Source of the DNA: Gammaproteobacteria bacterium
Lineage (GTDB): Bacteria; Pseudomonadota; Gammaproteobacteria; Steroidobacterales; JABDKV01
Length of the DNA: 10,131 nucleotides
Assembly: GCA_029862285.1 (NCBI GenBank)
Contig: JAOTXR010000039.1
Span: 1 to 10,131, forward strand
Direction of reading: 5' to 3'
The notes under the pieces were generated by a model. The model ran no database searches and was not told the origin of the DNA. It saw nothing but the letters and a program-made list of their open reading frames with translations. A program made the position numbers and the translations under genes. Of this stretch, positions 1 to 7,549 are shown in pieces (position 1 is the first letter of the stretch; each line of letters starts with the position of its first letter).

Positions 1-419
1 ATGGCGCCACCCATCGAGCTGCCGCCAAGATGAAATTTATCCAGGCCGATTTCATCGACCAGGCTGGCCAGCCGCCCGACCTGGCTATCGATTGAATAAT
101 CGAGTGCCGGATCCCGCGTGCTGGCGCCGAATCCGGGCAGATCGGGGGCGATCACCCGGTACTCACCAGTCAAATGCCGCGCGACGCGGGTCCAGTGATC
201 TTTGTCCGCGGTGAAGCCGTGCAGCAGTACCAGCGGCACGCCGCTTTCGCTGTCGGTATAGCTGTAGCGGATGCCGTCAACTTCGAGGCTGCGGGTGTGC
301 AATCCGGCAGCGCTGCGTTCGACTCGCATCGACACCTCGTAGATCGCACCCGGGAAAAGGTACGTTGCGAGTATTGTGCCAGCGACAATGACGCCGACAA
401 TGAGGGCGAGTGTTTTCAT
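1..419 (-). CDS. membrane-anchored alpha/beta hydrolase, partial (C-terminal half off the left edge)
   Basis: This is the first 139 codons of an alpha/beta-fold serine hydrolase; the rest lies beyond base 1. ATG at 419 opens an uninterrupted frame. Residues 1-22 form a hydrophobic N-terminal segment after MKT, without a lipobox cysteine, suggesting a signal anchor or uncleaved signal peptide facing the periplasm. The fold signatures follow in order: an LLHGF oxyanion-hole strand (H67-G68-F69), the APDLPGFGAS turn (91-100), and the nucleophile elbow GSSMG at 133-137 with S135 as the predicted catalytic serine. The acid and histidine of the triad would be off the edge. The ATG lies 29 bases after the uup stop with only a weak Shine-Dalgarno sequence, so it is probably co-transcribed with uup. 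The ADKDHW context after HGF resembles anchored lipase/esterase-like hydrolases of proteobacteria. The substrate cannot be told; ester hydrolysis is an inference from the fold. Confidence 0.85.
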   Translation of the reverse strand, partial: MKTLALIVGVIVAGTILATYLFPGAIYEVSMRVERSAAGLHTRSLEVDGIRYSYTDSESGVPLVLLHGFTADKDHWTRVARHLTGEYRVIAPDLPGFGASTRDPALDYSIDSQVGRLASLVDEIGLDKFHLGGSSMGGA

Positions 420-448
420 CTTTGCTCAGGATACCAAGTATTACGGCG

Positions 449-2347
449 TTAGCTATTGTGAATCTCTTCGAGCACCACCCAGCGCTCAGTTGCAGTATCG
501 AGCTCGGTGTTGACCGCGCTCAGACGGTCCAGCACCGGTTGGACCTCGGCAAATGGCTGGCTGTAGAAATCGGCCGCCGCGATCTGCGCCTGCAAAGCCG
601 CGAGCTCGGTTTCCAGCGATTCGATGAGTTGCGGCAGCTGCTCCAGTTCCCGTTTTTCACCATAACTGAGCTTGCGCGGCGCGCTGGCCTTTCTGCGCGC
701 GCGATCATCGGCATGCTTTTCCTTTATCGCCTCGCGTTCGGGATCGTCCAGCTCGGCCAGTTCGCGCCCGCGTCTGGCCCAATCGCTATAACCGCCTACG
801 TATTCACGAATCCGGCCATCCGCTTCGAACACCAGAATACTGGTTACCACGTTGTCCAGAAACTCGCGATCGTGGCTGACCACGATTATAGTGCCCTGAT
901 ACTTGACCAGGCGGTCCTCCAGTACCTCCAGCGTTTCCACATCCAGATCGTTAGTCGGCTCATCCAAAACCAACAAGTTGGTCGGCCGTGTAAATAACTT
1001 TGCCAGGATCACGCGGTTGCGTTCTCCACCGGACAATATTTTTACCGGACTCTGAGCACGTTTGACGTCGAACAAAAAGCCCCGCAAATAACCGATGACA
1101 TGCCGTTGCTTGCCATTCAAAGTGATGTAGTCCCGGCCATCTCCGACGTTGTCAGCGACGGTTTTCTCCAGGTCCAGATCCTGCCGCATCTGGTCGAAGT
1201 ACCCGGTCTCCAGACCCGTCCCATGCTTGATCGTCCCGGATTGCGGTTCTAATTCGCCCAGCAACAAACGCAGCAATGTACTCTTGCCGACACCATTGTT
1301 GCCGATCAGACCGATACGATCGCCACGCATGATCTTGAGCGAAAAATTATTGATCAGCTTCTCGCCGCTGTAGCCATAGGATACGTTGCGTGCCCGGATG
1401 ACTTTACGGCCACTCTGCTCAGCTTCGTCGATATTGATCCGGGCGGTCTGCTGGCGTTCCGGACGCTCGGCCCGCTCCGCCCGCATCGCCACCAGCGCAC
1501 GTGCCCGACCCTCGTTGCGGGTGCGTCGCGCCTTGATCCCCTTGCGAATCCACACTTCTTCCTGGGCCAGCTTCTTGTCAAAACGCGCGTGCTCGACTTG
1601 CTCGTCCTCCAGGGCCTTTTCCTTGCGCCGGAGATAATTCTGGTAATCGCCGGGCCAGCTAAACAGCACAGTGCGATCCAACTCTACGATGCGGGTGGCC
1701 AGTCTCTTCAGGAATGCGCGATCATGGGTAATGAACATGACACTACCCGGGAAACTGCGAACCCGGTGTTCGAGCCATTCAATCGTTGCCAGATCCAGGT
1801 GGTTGGTGGGTTCATCGAGCAGCAACAGATCCGGTTTGCTGACCAATGCATGGGCCAGGGCGACACGGCGTTGCCAGCCCCCGGACAACTCGTTCAGTTT
1901 TTTATCGCCCGGCAAGTGCAGATCGCTGATAATCGTTTCGACCAATTGATCGATATTCCAGCCACCGGCAGCATCGATACGGCGATGCAGAGCCTCGAGT
2001 TCTTTCAGCCCGGCCTTGTCCAGTTCCTGCTGTGACAACTCGTGATACTCGTGGTGCAACGCCTGGAGCCTGTGCAAACCACTGGCAACCGCCACACGAA
2101 CCGTGTGTTCCAGCTCATCGGGCAGGGTTTGGGCAAGCTGGCTGATGCGCAAGTCAGAAAGATAATGGATCTCGCCACTATCGACGGCGATCTCGCCGGT
2201 GATAATTTTCAGCAGCGTCGTTTTGCCGGCACCATTACGACCGATCAGGCAAACGCGCTCCCCGCCGTCGACAGTTAGCGAAGCATCACGAAGAATATGC
2301 TGCTCACCAAAACGCAGATTTAGCCGGTCCAGACGAATCAGTGACAT
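449..2347 (-). CDS. uup: ABC-F family ATPase Uup
   Basis: This is a soluble twin-ATPase ABC-F protein of 632 residues, close to the roughly 635 of E. coli Uup. First cassette: Walker A GRNGAGKT (36-43), signature LSGGW (154-158), Walker B LLLLDEP with catalytic E179, switch H208. Second cassette: Walker A GNNGVGKS (349-356), signature LSGGE (438-442), Walker B LLVLDEP with E463, switch H492. There are no membrane segments, as expected for ABC-F. The linker between cassettes (about 240-300) is long, charged and rich in R, K and E. It carries EEVWIRKGIKARRTRNEGR, the ribosome-facing linker seen in Uup. Residues from about 545 form a basic stretch and then a predicted coiled coil (565-632), the C-terminal domain that separates Uup from EttA and YheS. 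In E. coli, Uup affects transposon precise excision, branched DNA and ribosome function. The gene starts 12 bases after the CDF stop, with a poor Shine-Dalgarno sequence, which suggests coupling. Confidence 0.95.
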   Translation of the reverse strand: MSLIRLDRLNLRFGEQHILRDASLTVDGGERVCLIGRNGAGKTTLLKIITGEIAVDSGEIHYLSDLRISQLAQTLPDELEHTVRVAVASGLHRLQALHHEYHELSQQELDKAGLKELEALHRRIDAAGGWNIDQLVETIISDLHLPGDKKLNELSGGWQRRVALAHALVSKPDLLLLDEPTNHLDLATIEWLEHRVRSFPGSVMFITHDRAFLKRLATRIVELDRTVLFSWPGDYQNYLRRKEKALEDEQVEHARFDKKLAQEEVWIRKGIKARRTRNEGRARALVAMRAERAERPERQQTARINIDEAEQSGRKVIRARNVSYGYSGEKLINNFSLKIMRGDRIGLIGNNGVGKSTLLRLLLGELEPQSGTIKHGTGLETGYFDQMRQDLDLEKTVADNVGDGRDYITLNGKQRHVIGYLRGFLFDVKRAQSPVKILSGGERNRVILAKLFTRPTNLLVLDEPTNDLDVETLEVLEDRLVKYQGTIIVVSHDREFLDNVVTSILVFEADGRIREYVGGYSDWARRGRELAELDDPEREAIKEKHADDRARRKASAPRKLSYGEKRELEQLPQLIESLETELAALQAQIAAADFYSQPFAEVQPVLDRLSAVNTELDTATERWVVLEEIHNS

Positions 2348-2359
2348 GGATGAAACGTT

Positions 2360-3262
2360 TCAGACGGAGACACGACGGCCGGGCTCGCAGGGATCGCAGC
2401 AGATATCCGGGTCACCGCGCTCAACCTGCAACGTTGCGTGCTGAATGCGAAAGCGCCGCGCCAGTTCCGATGAGACCTGATGCAGAAAGTTATCGGTAGT
2501 GTCGGCCGGCATAACCAGGTGGGCGGTGAGCGCAGTCTCTGTGGTACTCATGGCCCAGATATGCAGATCGTGCAAATCGGTCACGCCATCGAGCGAGCCG
2601 AGAAAGTCGCGTACCGCCACGGGATCAATATGTCGTGGTACTGCGTCTACCGCCATGTCGACCGATTCACGCAGTAGCTGCCAGGTGGCGACCAGGATCA
2701 CGGCGGCTATCCCCAGGCTGATGACCGGATCGAGCCACAGTGTTCCGGTTAGCAGGATCAAGGCACCCGCGGCAACGACGCCGAGCGACACGGCAGCATC
2801 GGCGGTCATGTGCAGCCAGGCACTGCGGACATTGAGATCGTGCTCGCGACCGCCATGAAACAACATGGCGGTAAAGAAATTTATCAGCACACCGATGCCG
2901 GCAACGATAATTACCGTCATGCCGTCGACCTGCTGCGCCGAAAATAACCGCCCGACTGCCTCCCAGACGATGCCGACGATGGCAAGCAGCAGCAGTACAC
3001 CGCTGGCGACAGCGGCGAGTATGGTTGCACGCCGCAATCCGTAGGTGCGCCGGCCGCTGGGCTGGCGCCGGGCAACCAGCATTGCACCCCAGGCAAGGAT
3101 CAGCGCGATGACATCGCCGAGGTTGTGTCCGGCATCCGCTATCAGCGCCAGGGAGCCGGACAAAAAACCATAAATCGCCTCGACTATCACAAAGCCAATA
3201 TTCAGTACCACACCGAGGGCAAAGGCGCGGCCGTAGTCGTTGGCATGCGAATGTACGTGCAT
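2360..3262 (-). CDS. cation diffusion facilitator (CDF) metal exporter, probably zinc
   Basis: This is a 300-residue CDF antiporter of the CzcD/ZitB type, which exports divalent metal from the cytoplasm against protons. Six hydrophobic segments can be placed at about 13-33, 37-63, 78-100, 113-136, 149-171 and 177-195. The transport site is visible as HNLGD in helix 2 (H46, D50) and HMTAD in helix 5 (H151, D155). This two-histidine, two-aspartate arrangement is usual for zinc-selective members; some iron or broader-range members have aspartates instead. The cytoplasmic domain (about 205-285) holds DLHIWAMS (232-239) and HATLQVE (275-281), both typical of the dimerising CDF tail. The N-terminus has H2, H4 and H6, and the extreme C-terminus carries CCDPC (288-292), possible extra metal ligands. 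The start codon overlaps the stop of the upstream gene. Zinc rather than cobalt or cadmium is inferred from the motif; czcD or zitB cannot be separated by sequence alone. Confidence 0.93.
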   Translation of the reverse strand: MHVHSHANDYGRAFALGVVLNIGFVIVEAIYGFLSGSLALIADAGHNLGDVIALILAWGAMLVARRQPSGRRTYGLRRATILAAVASGVLLLLAIVGIVWEAVGRLFSAQQVDGMTVIIVAGIGVLINFFTAMLFHGGREHDLNVRSAWLHMTADAAVSLGVVAAGALILLTGTLWLDPVISLGIAAVILVATWQLLRESVDMAVDAVPRHIDPVAVRDFLGSLDGVTDLHDLHIWAMSTTETALTAHLVMPADTTDNFLHQVSSELARRFRIQHATLQVERGDPDICCDPCEPGRRVSV

Positions 3263-3264
3263 CA
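3260..3264 (-). other. TGATG stop/start overlap joining two genes
   Basis: On the minus strand the TGA stop of the gamma-glutamyltransferase-like gene (3264-3262) and the ATG of the CDF exporter gene (3262-3260) share one base. Such overlaps usually mean translational coupling by terminating and re-initiating ribosomes. This is direct evidence that the two genes lie on one message, although their products have no known common pathway. Confidence 0.85.
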
Positions 3265-4962
3265 GTAACCGGCGGCGTGACCGTCTTTACGTGATTCAGA
3301 GGCGCCGATGTAAACACCCTGTTCGTGATCGCGCATGATCGCCTGGTAACCCCCAAAACCGCCGGCACCGCTGCGGATACGGTGTCCCATCTTGGCCAGC
3401 TTGCGGACAGTACCGGCGGAAAAACCGGATTCGAGGAACAACGATCCGCCGTCGTCCATTATTTCGTCGGTGGGTTGACTCGAACCATCGTGGCGAATCC
3501 GCGCGGCATCGCCGGCCTCCTGGAGGTTCATGCCGAAATCCACCAGATTGATGACAATCTGTGCATGCCCCTGTGGTTGCATACCACCGCCCATCAGGCC
3601 AAAGGACACCCATGGCTTGCCATCCTTGCTAATAAAGGCCGGGATGATCGTATGAAAGGGCCGTTTGCCGGGCGCAAAGACGTTGGGGTGACCGGCTTTG
3701 AGGCTAAACAACTCGCCACGATCCTGCAGGATAAATCCCAGCCCCGGTGGCGTCATACCCGAACCCATGCCGCGATAATTACTCTGGATCAACGAGACCA
3801 TGTTACCGTCCCTGTCCGCAACCGTGAGATAAATCGTGTCACCGTGGTCGAGCTTCCCGGCCGGATAGCTTTTCGCTGCACGGTCGAGGCTAATCAACTC
3901 GCGACGCTCGGCCGCATATTTCTTGGAAATCAGTTTATCGACCGGTGTCTGGTAAAAGGCCATATCGGCGTAATAACGGGCCCGGTCTTCGAAAGCCAGC
4001 TTCTTCGCCTCGGCAAACAAGTGCACGTACCCGGGGCTGTCGTGACCCATTGCAGCCAGGTCATAGGCTTCCAGGATATTGAGTATCTGCAACGCCGCAA
4101 TACCCTGCCCGTTAGGCGGCAATTCCCAAACGTCATAGCCACGGTAGTTGGTGGACTCCGGCTCCACCCATTCAGAACGATGTTCGGCAAGGTCTCGTTC
4201 GCTAAGAAACCCGCCCTGCTCCTGCACGTACTTTGCCATCACCCGGGCAATTTTTCCGTTGTAAAAGCCATCGCGGCCCTTTCTGACCAGGGTCTCGTAG
4301 GTTCCGGCAAGCGCCGGGTTACGAAACATCTCGCCCTTGCGTGGTGCCCGGCCGTTTGGCATGAAAACGTCGCTGAAACCGGGATATTTTTCCAGGATTG
4401 GCACACTGCGGTTCCAGTAATAGGCGATGAGTTCGGTAACGGGAAAACCGTTTTTTGCATAATCGATGGCCGGCGCGAGTATTTCCTTCATGGATAATTT
4501 GCCAAAGCGCTCGTATAACTGGAACCAGCCGTCGACCGCGCCGGGCACGCTGACCGGTAACGGGCCATGCGAGGGCACATGCTCGTAGCCGCGATCCAGG
4601 AAATACTGCAGGGTGAGCGATTGTGGCGAGCGGCCGCTGGCATTGAGACCGTACAGTTTTTGCGTTTCGGCATGCCAGACAATCGCGAACAGATCACCGC
4701 CGATGCCATTACCCGTCGGTTCCATCAGACCCAGGGCGGCGTTGGCCGCTATGGCAGCGTCGATCGCGTTGCCACCGCGGCGCATGAGGTCCAAAGCGAT
4801 CTGGGTGGCCAGCGGGTGACTGGTTGCCGCCATCGCACTGGGTGCGATGACTTCTGACCGGGTCACGAAGGGTGCTCCGGTAATACGGTCGCCACCTTGT
4901 GCCACGGCAGTCAGTGCCAGTAACGCCACGGCAGCGCGAGCGAGGATCGACAGGAAAGGCAT
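3262..4962 (-). CDS. secreted gamma-glutamyltransferase-like Ntn hydrolase
   Basis: This is a 566-residue member of the gamma-glutamyltransferase family, which matures by cutting itself before a threonine that becomes the nucleophile. Residues 1-23 are a signal peptide (MPFLSILARAAVALLALTAV then AQGG), so the enzyme is probably periplasmic. The large subunit carries the family start SHPLAT with GGNAIDAA (63-70) and GNGIGGD (84-90). The cleavage site is HGD/T at 373-376, making T376 the nucleophile and giving a small subunit of about 191 residues. The glycine pair sits in MGGG (457-460). Two differences from E. coli Ggt stand out. The arginine region reads ASGRSP (108-113) instead of REMAP, and the paired serines that bind the glutamyl carboxylate are replaced by H437-T438 in RPFHTIIP. 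This resembles the YwrD-like and acylase-like branch, so glutathione may not be the substrate. ATG at 4962 is preceded by GGAG (4969-4972) with 6-base spacing. Confidence 0.92.
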   Translation of the reverse strand: MPFLSILARAAVALLALTAVAQGGDRITGAPFVTRSEVIAPSAMAATSHPLATQIALDLMRRGGNAIDAAIAANAALGLMEPTGNGIGGDLFAIVWHAETQKLYGLNASGRSPQSLTLQYFLDRGYEHVPSHGPLPVSVPGAVDGWFQLYERFGKLSMKEILAPAIDYAKNGFPVTELIAYYWNRSVPILEKYPGFSDVFMPNGRAPRKGEMFRNPALAGTYETLVRKGRDGFYNGKIARVMAKYVQEQGGFLSERDLAEHRSEWVEPESTNYRGYDVWELPPNGQGIAALQILNILEAYDLAAMGHDSPGYVHLFAEAKKLAFEDRARYYADMAFYQTPVDKLISKKYAAERRELISLDRAAKSYPAGKLDHGDTIYLTVADRDGNMVSLIQSNYRGMGSGMTPPGLGFILQDRGELFSLKAGHPNVFAPGKRPFHTIIPAFISKDGKPWVSFGLMGGGMQPQGHAQIVINLVDFGMNLQEAGDAARIRHDGSSQPTDEIMDDGGSLFLESGFSAGTVRKLAKMGHRIRSGAGGFGGYQAIMRDHEQGVYIGASESRKDGHAAGY

Positions 4963-4984
4963 GAGACGCTCCGTTTCTGCATCC

Positions 4985-5013
4985 TGTATAGAGTACTAGA
5001 ACACGCAACTAAA
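4985..5013 (-). promoter_or_regulatory. weak candidate sigma-70 promoter for the four-gene left operon
   Basis: On the minus strand TATACA (4990-4985) could be a -10 box with TTTAGT (5013-5008) 17 bases upstream as a poor -35. It lies between the terminator and the start of the gamma-glutamyltransferase-like gene, where a promoter is expected. The matches are 4 of 6 and 3 of 6, so this rests mostly on position. Terminator read-through is the alternative. Confidence 0.3.
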
Positions 5014-5035
5014 AAGCCGGCAAAATGCCGGCTTT
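5011..5035 (-). terminator. Rho-independent terminator of the alpha operon
   Basis: A perfect 10-base-pair stem (5013-5022 with 5026-5035) encloses a 3-base loop. The core GCCGGC arm is flanked by A/T pairs, so on the minus strand the GC-rich stem runs into TTTTT. It lies 29 bases after the rplQ stop and separates the ribosomal operon from the next gene. The A/T-flanked symmetry could let it act weakly on the plus strand too, but no plus-strand gene is seen here. Confidence 0.85.
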
Positions 5036-5064
5036 CTGGTTGTCATGTGTCCCGGTACAGGGGG

Positions 5065-5442
5065 TCAGGAATTTTCTTCGGCCTCGGGGCGGTCGACAAG
5101 CTGCACCAGCGCCATCGGCGCGGCGTCTCCGGGACGATTGCCTATCTTCAGAATACGCAGGTAGCCACCGGGGCGATCCTTGAAACGCGGCCCGATCTCA
5201 TTGAACAGCTTCGTAACGGCCTTGCGATCACGCAGACGATCGAATGCAAGACGACGCCGGTCGACGCCATCGACCTTGGCCATTGTGATCAGTGGTTCGA
5301 CTACCCGCCGCAGCTCTTTGGCTTTGGGTACGGTGGTGCGAATCGTTTCGTGCTGTAACAGCGACGCAGACATATTGCGAAACATCGCCCTGCGGTGGGG
5401 GCTGTTTCGATTCAGTTGCCTGCCTGATTTGCGGTGTCTCAT
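5065..5442 (-). CDS. rplQ: 50S ribosomal protein L17
   Basis: L17 is a large-subunit protein near the peptide exit tunnel. The 125 residues match E. coli L17 (127) from the first residue, including [20 protein letters not shown] with the basic N-terminus, the [18 protein letters not shown] helix (37-54), the FNEIGPRF segment and GGYLRILK. The C-terminus is acidic and variable (PEAEENS), as usual. The ATG has AGGAA (5449-5453) with 6-base spacing. It is the last gene of the alpha operon, 48 bases after rpoA, a wider gap than any other in this operon and one filled by a hairpin. Confidence 0.98.
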   Translation of the reverse strand: MRHRKSGRQLNRNSPHRRAMFRNMSASLLQHETIRTTVPKAKELRRVVEPLITMAKVDGVDRRRLAFDRLRDRKAVTKLFNEIGPRFKDRPGGYLRILKIGNRPGDAAPMALVQLVDRPEAEENS

Positions 5443-5465
5443 AACAACTTCCTGCTCTTGTCGCC

Positions 5466-5483
5466 CTCCCCCTTTCGGGAGAG
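5466..5483 (-). repeat. intergenic hairpin with GAAA tetraloop between rpoA and rplQ
   Basis: In the transcript this reads CUCUCCC, GAAA, GGGGGAG: a 7-pair stem with one G-U wobble closed by a GNRA-type tetraloop. It starts 7 bases after the rpoA stop codon and ends 12 bases before the rplQ Shine-Dalgarno sequence. There is no U-run after it, so it is not an intrinsic terminator. It could stabilise the 3' end of the rpoA message, slow passage to rplQ, or be a degenerate copy of a short palindromic intergenic repeat. The CCCTCTCCC/GGGAGAGGG style is common in gammaproteobacterial gaps. No second copy was noticed in this window. Confidence 0.55.
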
Positions 5484-5490
5484 AGTGAAA

Positions 5491-6486
5491 TTATATTTGG
5501 GAGTCCTGCCGCAGAACCGGCGGCGGCCAGTTCTCCAATCTGGTACCCAATGCCAGACCATGGCTGGCCAGCACTTCTTTGATCTCGGTGAGCGACTTCT
5601 TGCCAAGGTTTGGCGTGCGCAACAACTCTACTTCGGTGCGCTGCACCAGGTCACCGATATAGTTGATGCTCTCGGCTTTCAAACAATTGGCCGAACGGAC
5701 GGTTAATTCCAGTTCGTCCACCGGACGCATCAGCACCGGATCGATTTGCGATTCGGCGTAGGCACGCGCACGCTCTTCCTGACCCTGCAGATCGACGAAG
5801 ACACTGAGTTGATCTTTCAGGATCGACCCGGCGCGGCGAATGGCTTCCTCGGCATCTATGGTGCCATTAGTCTCGATATCGATCAGCAGTTTGTCGAGGT
5901 CGGTACGCTGTTCGACACGCGCCGCGTCCACGGTGTAGGAAACACGCCGGATCGGACTGAAAGACGCATCCAGCTGCAGCCGGCCGATCGGCCCGACGAT
6001 TTCTTCGAAATTGGCGCGTTGGGTAGCCGGCGTATATCCACGGCCACGAACGACCTTGATACGCATATTCAATTCACCGCTGCTGGTGAGATTGGCAATG
6101 ACGTGATCGGAATTGAGCACTTCCACATCGTGATCGGCCTGAATATCGCCTGCGGTGACAGGTCCCGGACCCCGCTTGGAAATCGTCAGCACCGACTCAT
6201 CCCGTGCATTCATGCGTATCGCTACACCCTTGAGATTGAGGAGGACGTCGACGACATCTTCCTGCACCCCCTCGATGCTGGTGTATTCATGCAACACACC
6301 ATCGATCTCTGCCTCCACAATGGCGCACCCCGGCATTGAAGACAGGAGTATGCGCCGCAGGGCATTGCCCAGCGTGTGGCCAAAACCGCGTTCCAGCGGC
6401 TCGATCGTCACTTTGGCGCGCTGGTCCGTGACGGACTGGACTTTAACTACGCGCGGCTTGAGGAAATCTGCAACTGATGCCTGCAT
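5491..6486 (-). CDS. rpoA: DNA-directed RNA polymerase subunit alpha
   Basis: The alpha subunit nucleates RNA polymerase assembly and contacts promoter DNA and activators. At 331 residues it is close to E. coli RpoA (329). The N-terminal domain (about 1-235) holds [20 protein letters not shown] (31-50), the dimer and beta-contact core, plus the later [10 protein letters not shown] segment (191-200). A variable linker follows (about 235-250). The C-terminal domain keeps the DNA-contact and activator residues R264, N267, C268, L269, G295, K297, S298 and E301, each one position before the E. coli number, so UP-element binding should be intact. The end LENWPPP is typical. ATG at 6486 has a strong GAGAGGG (6494-6500) with 7-base spacing. 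The gene sits between rpsD (32-base gap) and rplQ, the usual order. Confidence 0.99.
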   Translation of the reverse strand: MQASVADFLKPRVVKVQSVTDQRAKVTIEPLERGFGHTLGNALRRILLSSMPGCAIVEAEIDGVLHEYTSIEGVQEDVVDVLLNLKGVAIRMNARDESVLTISKRGPGPVTAGDIQADHDVEVLNSDHVIANLTSSGELNMRIKVVRGRGYTPATQRANFEEIVGPIGRLQLDASFSPIRRVSYTVDAARVEQRTDLDKLLIDIETNGTIDAEEAIRRAGSILKDQLSVFVDLQGQEERARAYAESQIDPVLMRPVDELELTVRSANCLKAESINYIGDLVQRTEVELLRTPNLGKKSLTEIKEVLASHGLALGTRLENWPPPVLRQDSQI

Positions 6487-6518
6487 CGGGCAACCCTCTC
6501 AATAAAAAGACTAAGTGC

Positions 6519-7139
6519 TTACTTTGAATACAATTCGACGACGAGATTCTCATTGATGTCCGGCAGGATCTCATCGCGATCCGGGACCGCTTTGTAGGTA
6601 CCGCTCATCTTCTTCTCGTCTACTTCAACCCAGTCCGGCCGACCGACCTGGCTGGCAATACTCATGGCATTCTCGATCCGTGCCTGCTTACGCGATTTTT
6701 CACGAACGCTGATCACATCCCCGGCCTTGATCTGACACGAAGGGATATTCACCAACGATTCGTTACGTTCGATCGACTTGTGGCGCACGAGTTGCCGGGC
6801 CTCGGCGCGCGTCGACGCGAAACCCATGCGATACACAACATTGTCCAGACGCGACTCCAGCAGCTTCAACAGATTTTCACCAGTCGAACCCTTCTGACCG
6901 GCTGCCGTCTTGTAATAACCGCGAAACTGGCGTTCCAGGACACCGTACATGCGACGCAATTTCTGCTTTTCACGCAACTGCAGGCCATAGTCTGACAATC
7001 GCGGCCGGCGCTGCGGCGCGCCACCTGGCGGCACCGTCGACTTGCACTTGGTCTCCAGTGGACGCACACCGCTTTTGAGGAACAGGTCTGTTCCCTCGCG
7101 GCGCGACAACTTGCATTTTGGTCCGGTATATCTAGCCAT
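6519..7139 (-). CDS. rpsD: 30S ribosomal protein S4
   Basis: S4 starts assembly of the small-subunit body by binding 16S rRNA, and in E. coli it also represses its own operon. The 206 residues equal the E. coli length. [20 protein letters not shown] opens it, [19 protein letters not shown] (48-66) and the [22 protein letters not shown] helices (86-107) follow, and it ends VELYSK. Two usually strict spots differ. The PGxHG turn reads PGGAP (38-42), and in the RNA-binding S4 domain the usual VNG reads RNE (125-127). C9 and C32 are present without the other cysteines of zinc-binding S4. The frame is intact and both flanks are well conserved, so these look like real substitutions. The Shine-Dalgarno GAGGA (7148-7152) overlaps the rpsK stop, 8 bases before the ATG. 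Confidence 0.98.
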   Translation of the reverse strand: MARYTGPKCKLSRREGTDLFLKSGVRPLETKCKSTVPPGGAPQRRPRLSDYGLQLREKQKLRRMYGVLERQFRGYYKTAAGQKGSTGENLLKLLESRLDNVVYRMGFASTRAEARQLVRHKSIERNESLVNIPSCQIKAGDVISVREKSRKQARIENAMSIASQVGRPDWVEVDEKKMSGTYKAVPDRDEILPDINENLVVELYSK

Positions 7140-7150
7140 CTCTTAAATCC

Positions 7151-7546
7151 TCAGACCCGACGCTTCTTCGGCGCGCGGCAGCCGTTATGCGGAATAGGCG
7201 TAACGTCGGCGATAAAACTAATTCGAAAACCGGCAGCATTGAGCGCGCGCACGGCAGATTCTCGCCCCGGGCCGGGGCCTTTCACGCGAACTTCCAGGTT
7301 CTTCACGCCGTAATCCTTCGCTGCATTGCCTGCCTTGTCCGCAGCAACCTGCGCTGCGAATGGCGTCGACTTGCGAGATCCGCGAAAACCACAGCCACCG
7401 GCAGTCGCCCACGACAGGGCGTTACCCTGGCGATCTGTAATCGTGATGATCGTGTTATTGAAAGACGCGTGCACATGCGCAATCGCATCGATGACGGTCT
7501 TCTTGACTTTCTTTCGGGTAGTAGTAGTAGTAGTCGGTTTAGCCAT
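7151..7546 (-). CDS. rpsK: 30S ribosomal protein S11
   Basis: S11 sits on the platform of the 30S subunit and helps shape the mRNA exit cleft. Its 131 residues compare with 129 in E. coli. Signatures are [20 protein letters not shown] (23-42), [17 protein letters not shown] (53-69), [10 protein letters not shown] and the C-terminal VTPIPHNGC, then PKKRRV. The N-terminal tail is unusual: MAKP is followed by six threonines (5-10) before RKK, encoded by a triplet run, where E. coli has a basic, mixed tail. The ATG lies only 3 bases after the rpsM stop with a weak purine stretch before it, so translation is probably coupled to rpsM. Confidence 0.98.
   Translation of the reverse strand: MAKPTTTTTTRKKVKKTVIDAIAHVHASFNNTIITITDRQGNALSWATAGGCGFRGSRKSTPFAAQVAADKAGNAAKDYGVKNLEVRVKGPGPGRESAVRALNAAGFRISFIADVTPIPHNGCRAPKKRRV
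7517..7534 (-). repeat. in-frame trinucleotide run (ACT)5-ACC in rpsK
   Basis: Six consecutive threonine codons, five identical ACT and one ACC, encode residues 5-10 of S11. Slippage here would add or remove threonines without a frameshift, in a tail that varies across the family. Confidence 0.9.
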
Positions 7547-7549
7547 GAC

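Noticed and set aside
410..997. 195-codon plus-strand frame opposite the end of uup
   Set aside because: It is antisense to the coiled-coil domain and second cassette of Uup, with no family resemblance.
2667..3368. 233-codon minus-strand frame across the CDF gene and the end of the preceding gene
   Set aside because: It is an out-of-frame reading of the CDF gene, rich in R and C, that crosses a real stop/start junction. No domain is visible.
3325..4497. 390-codon open frame on the plus strand opposite the gamma-glutamyltransferase-like gene
   Set aside because: It lies fully antisense to a gene with a signal peptide, family motifs and a catalytic threonine. Its translation shows no recognisable domain, and long antisense frames are common at this base composition.
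5011..5035. Palindrome as an operator or attachment site
   Set aside because: The 10-pair GC-rich stem with short loop and T-run immediately after rplQ is fully explained as an intrinsic terminator.
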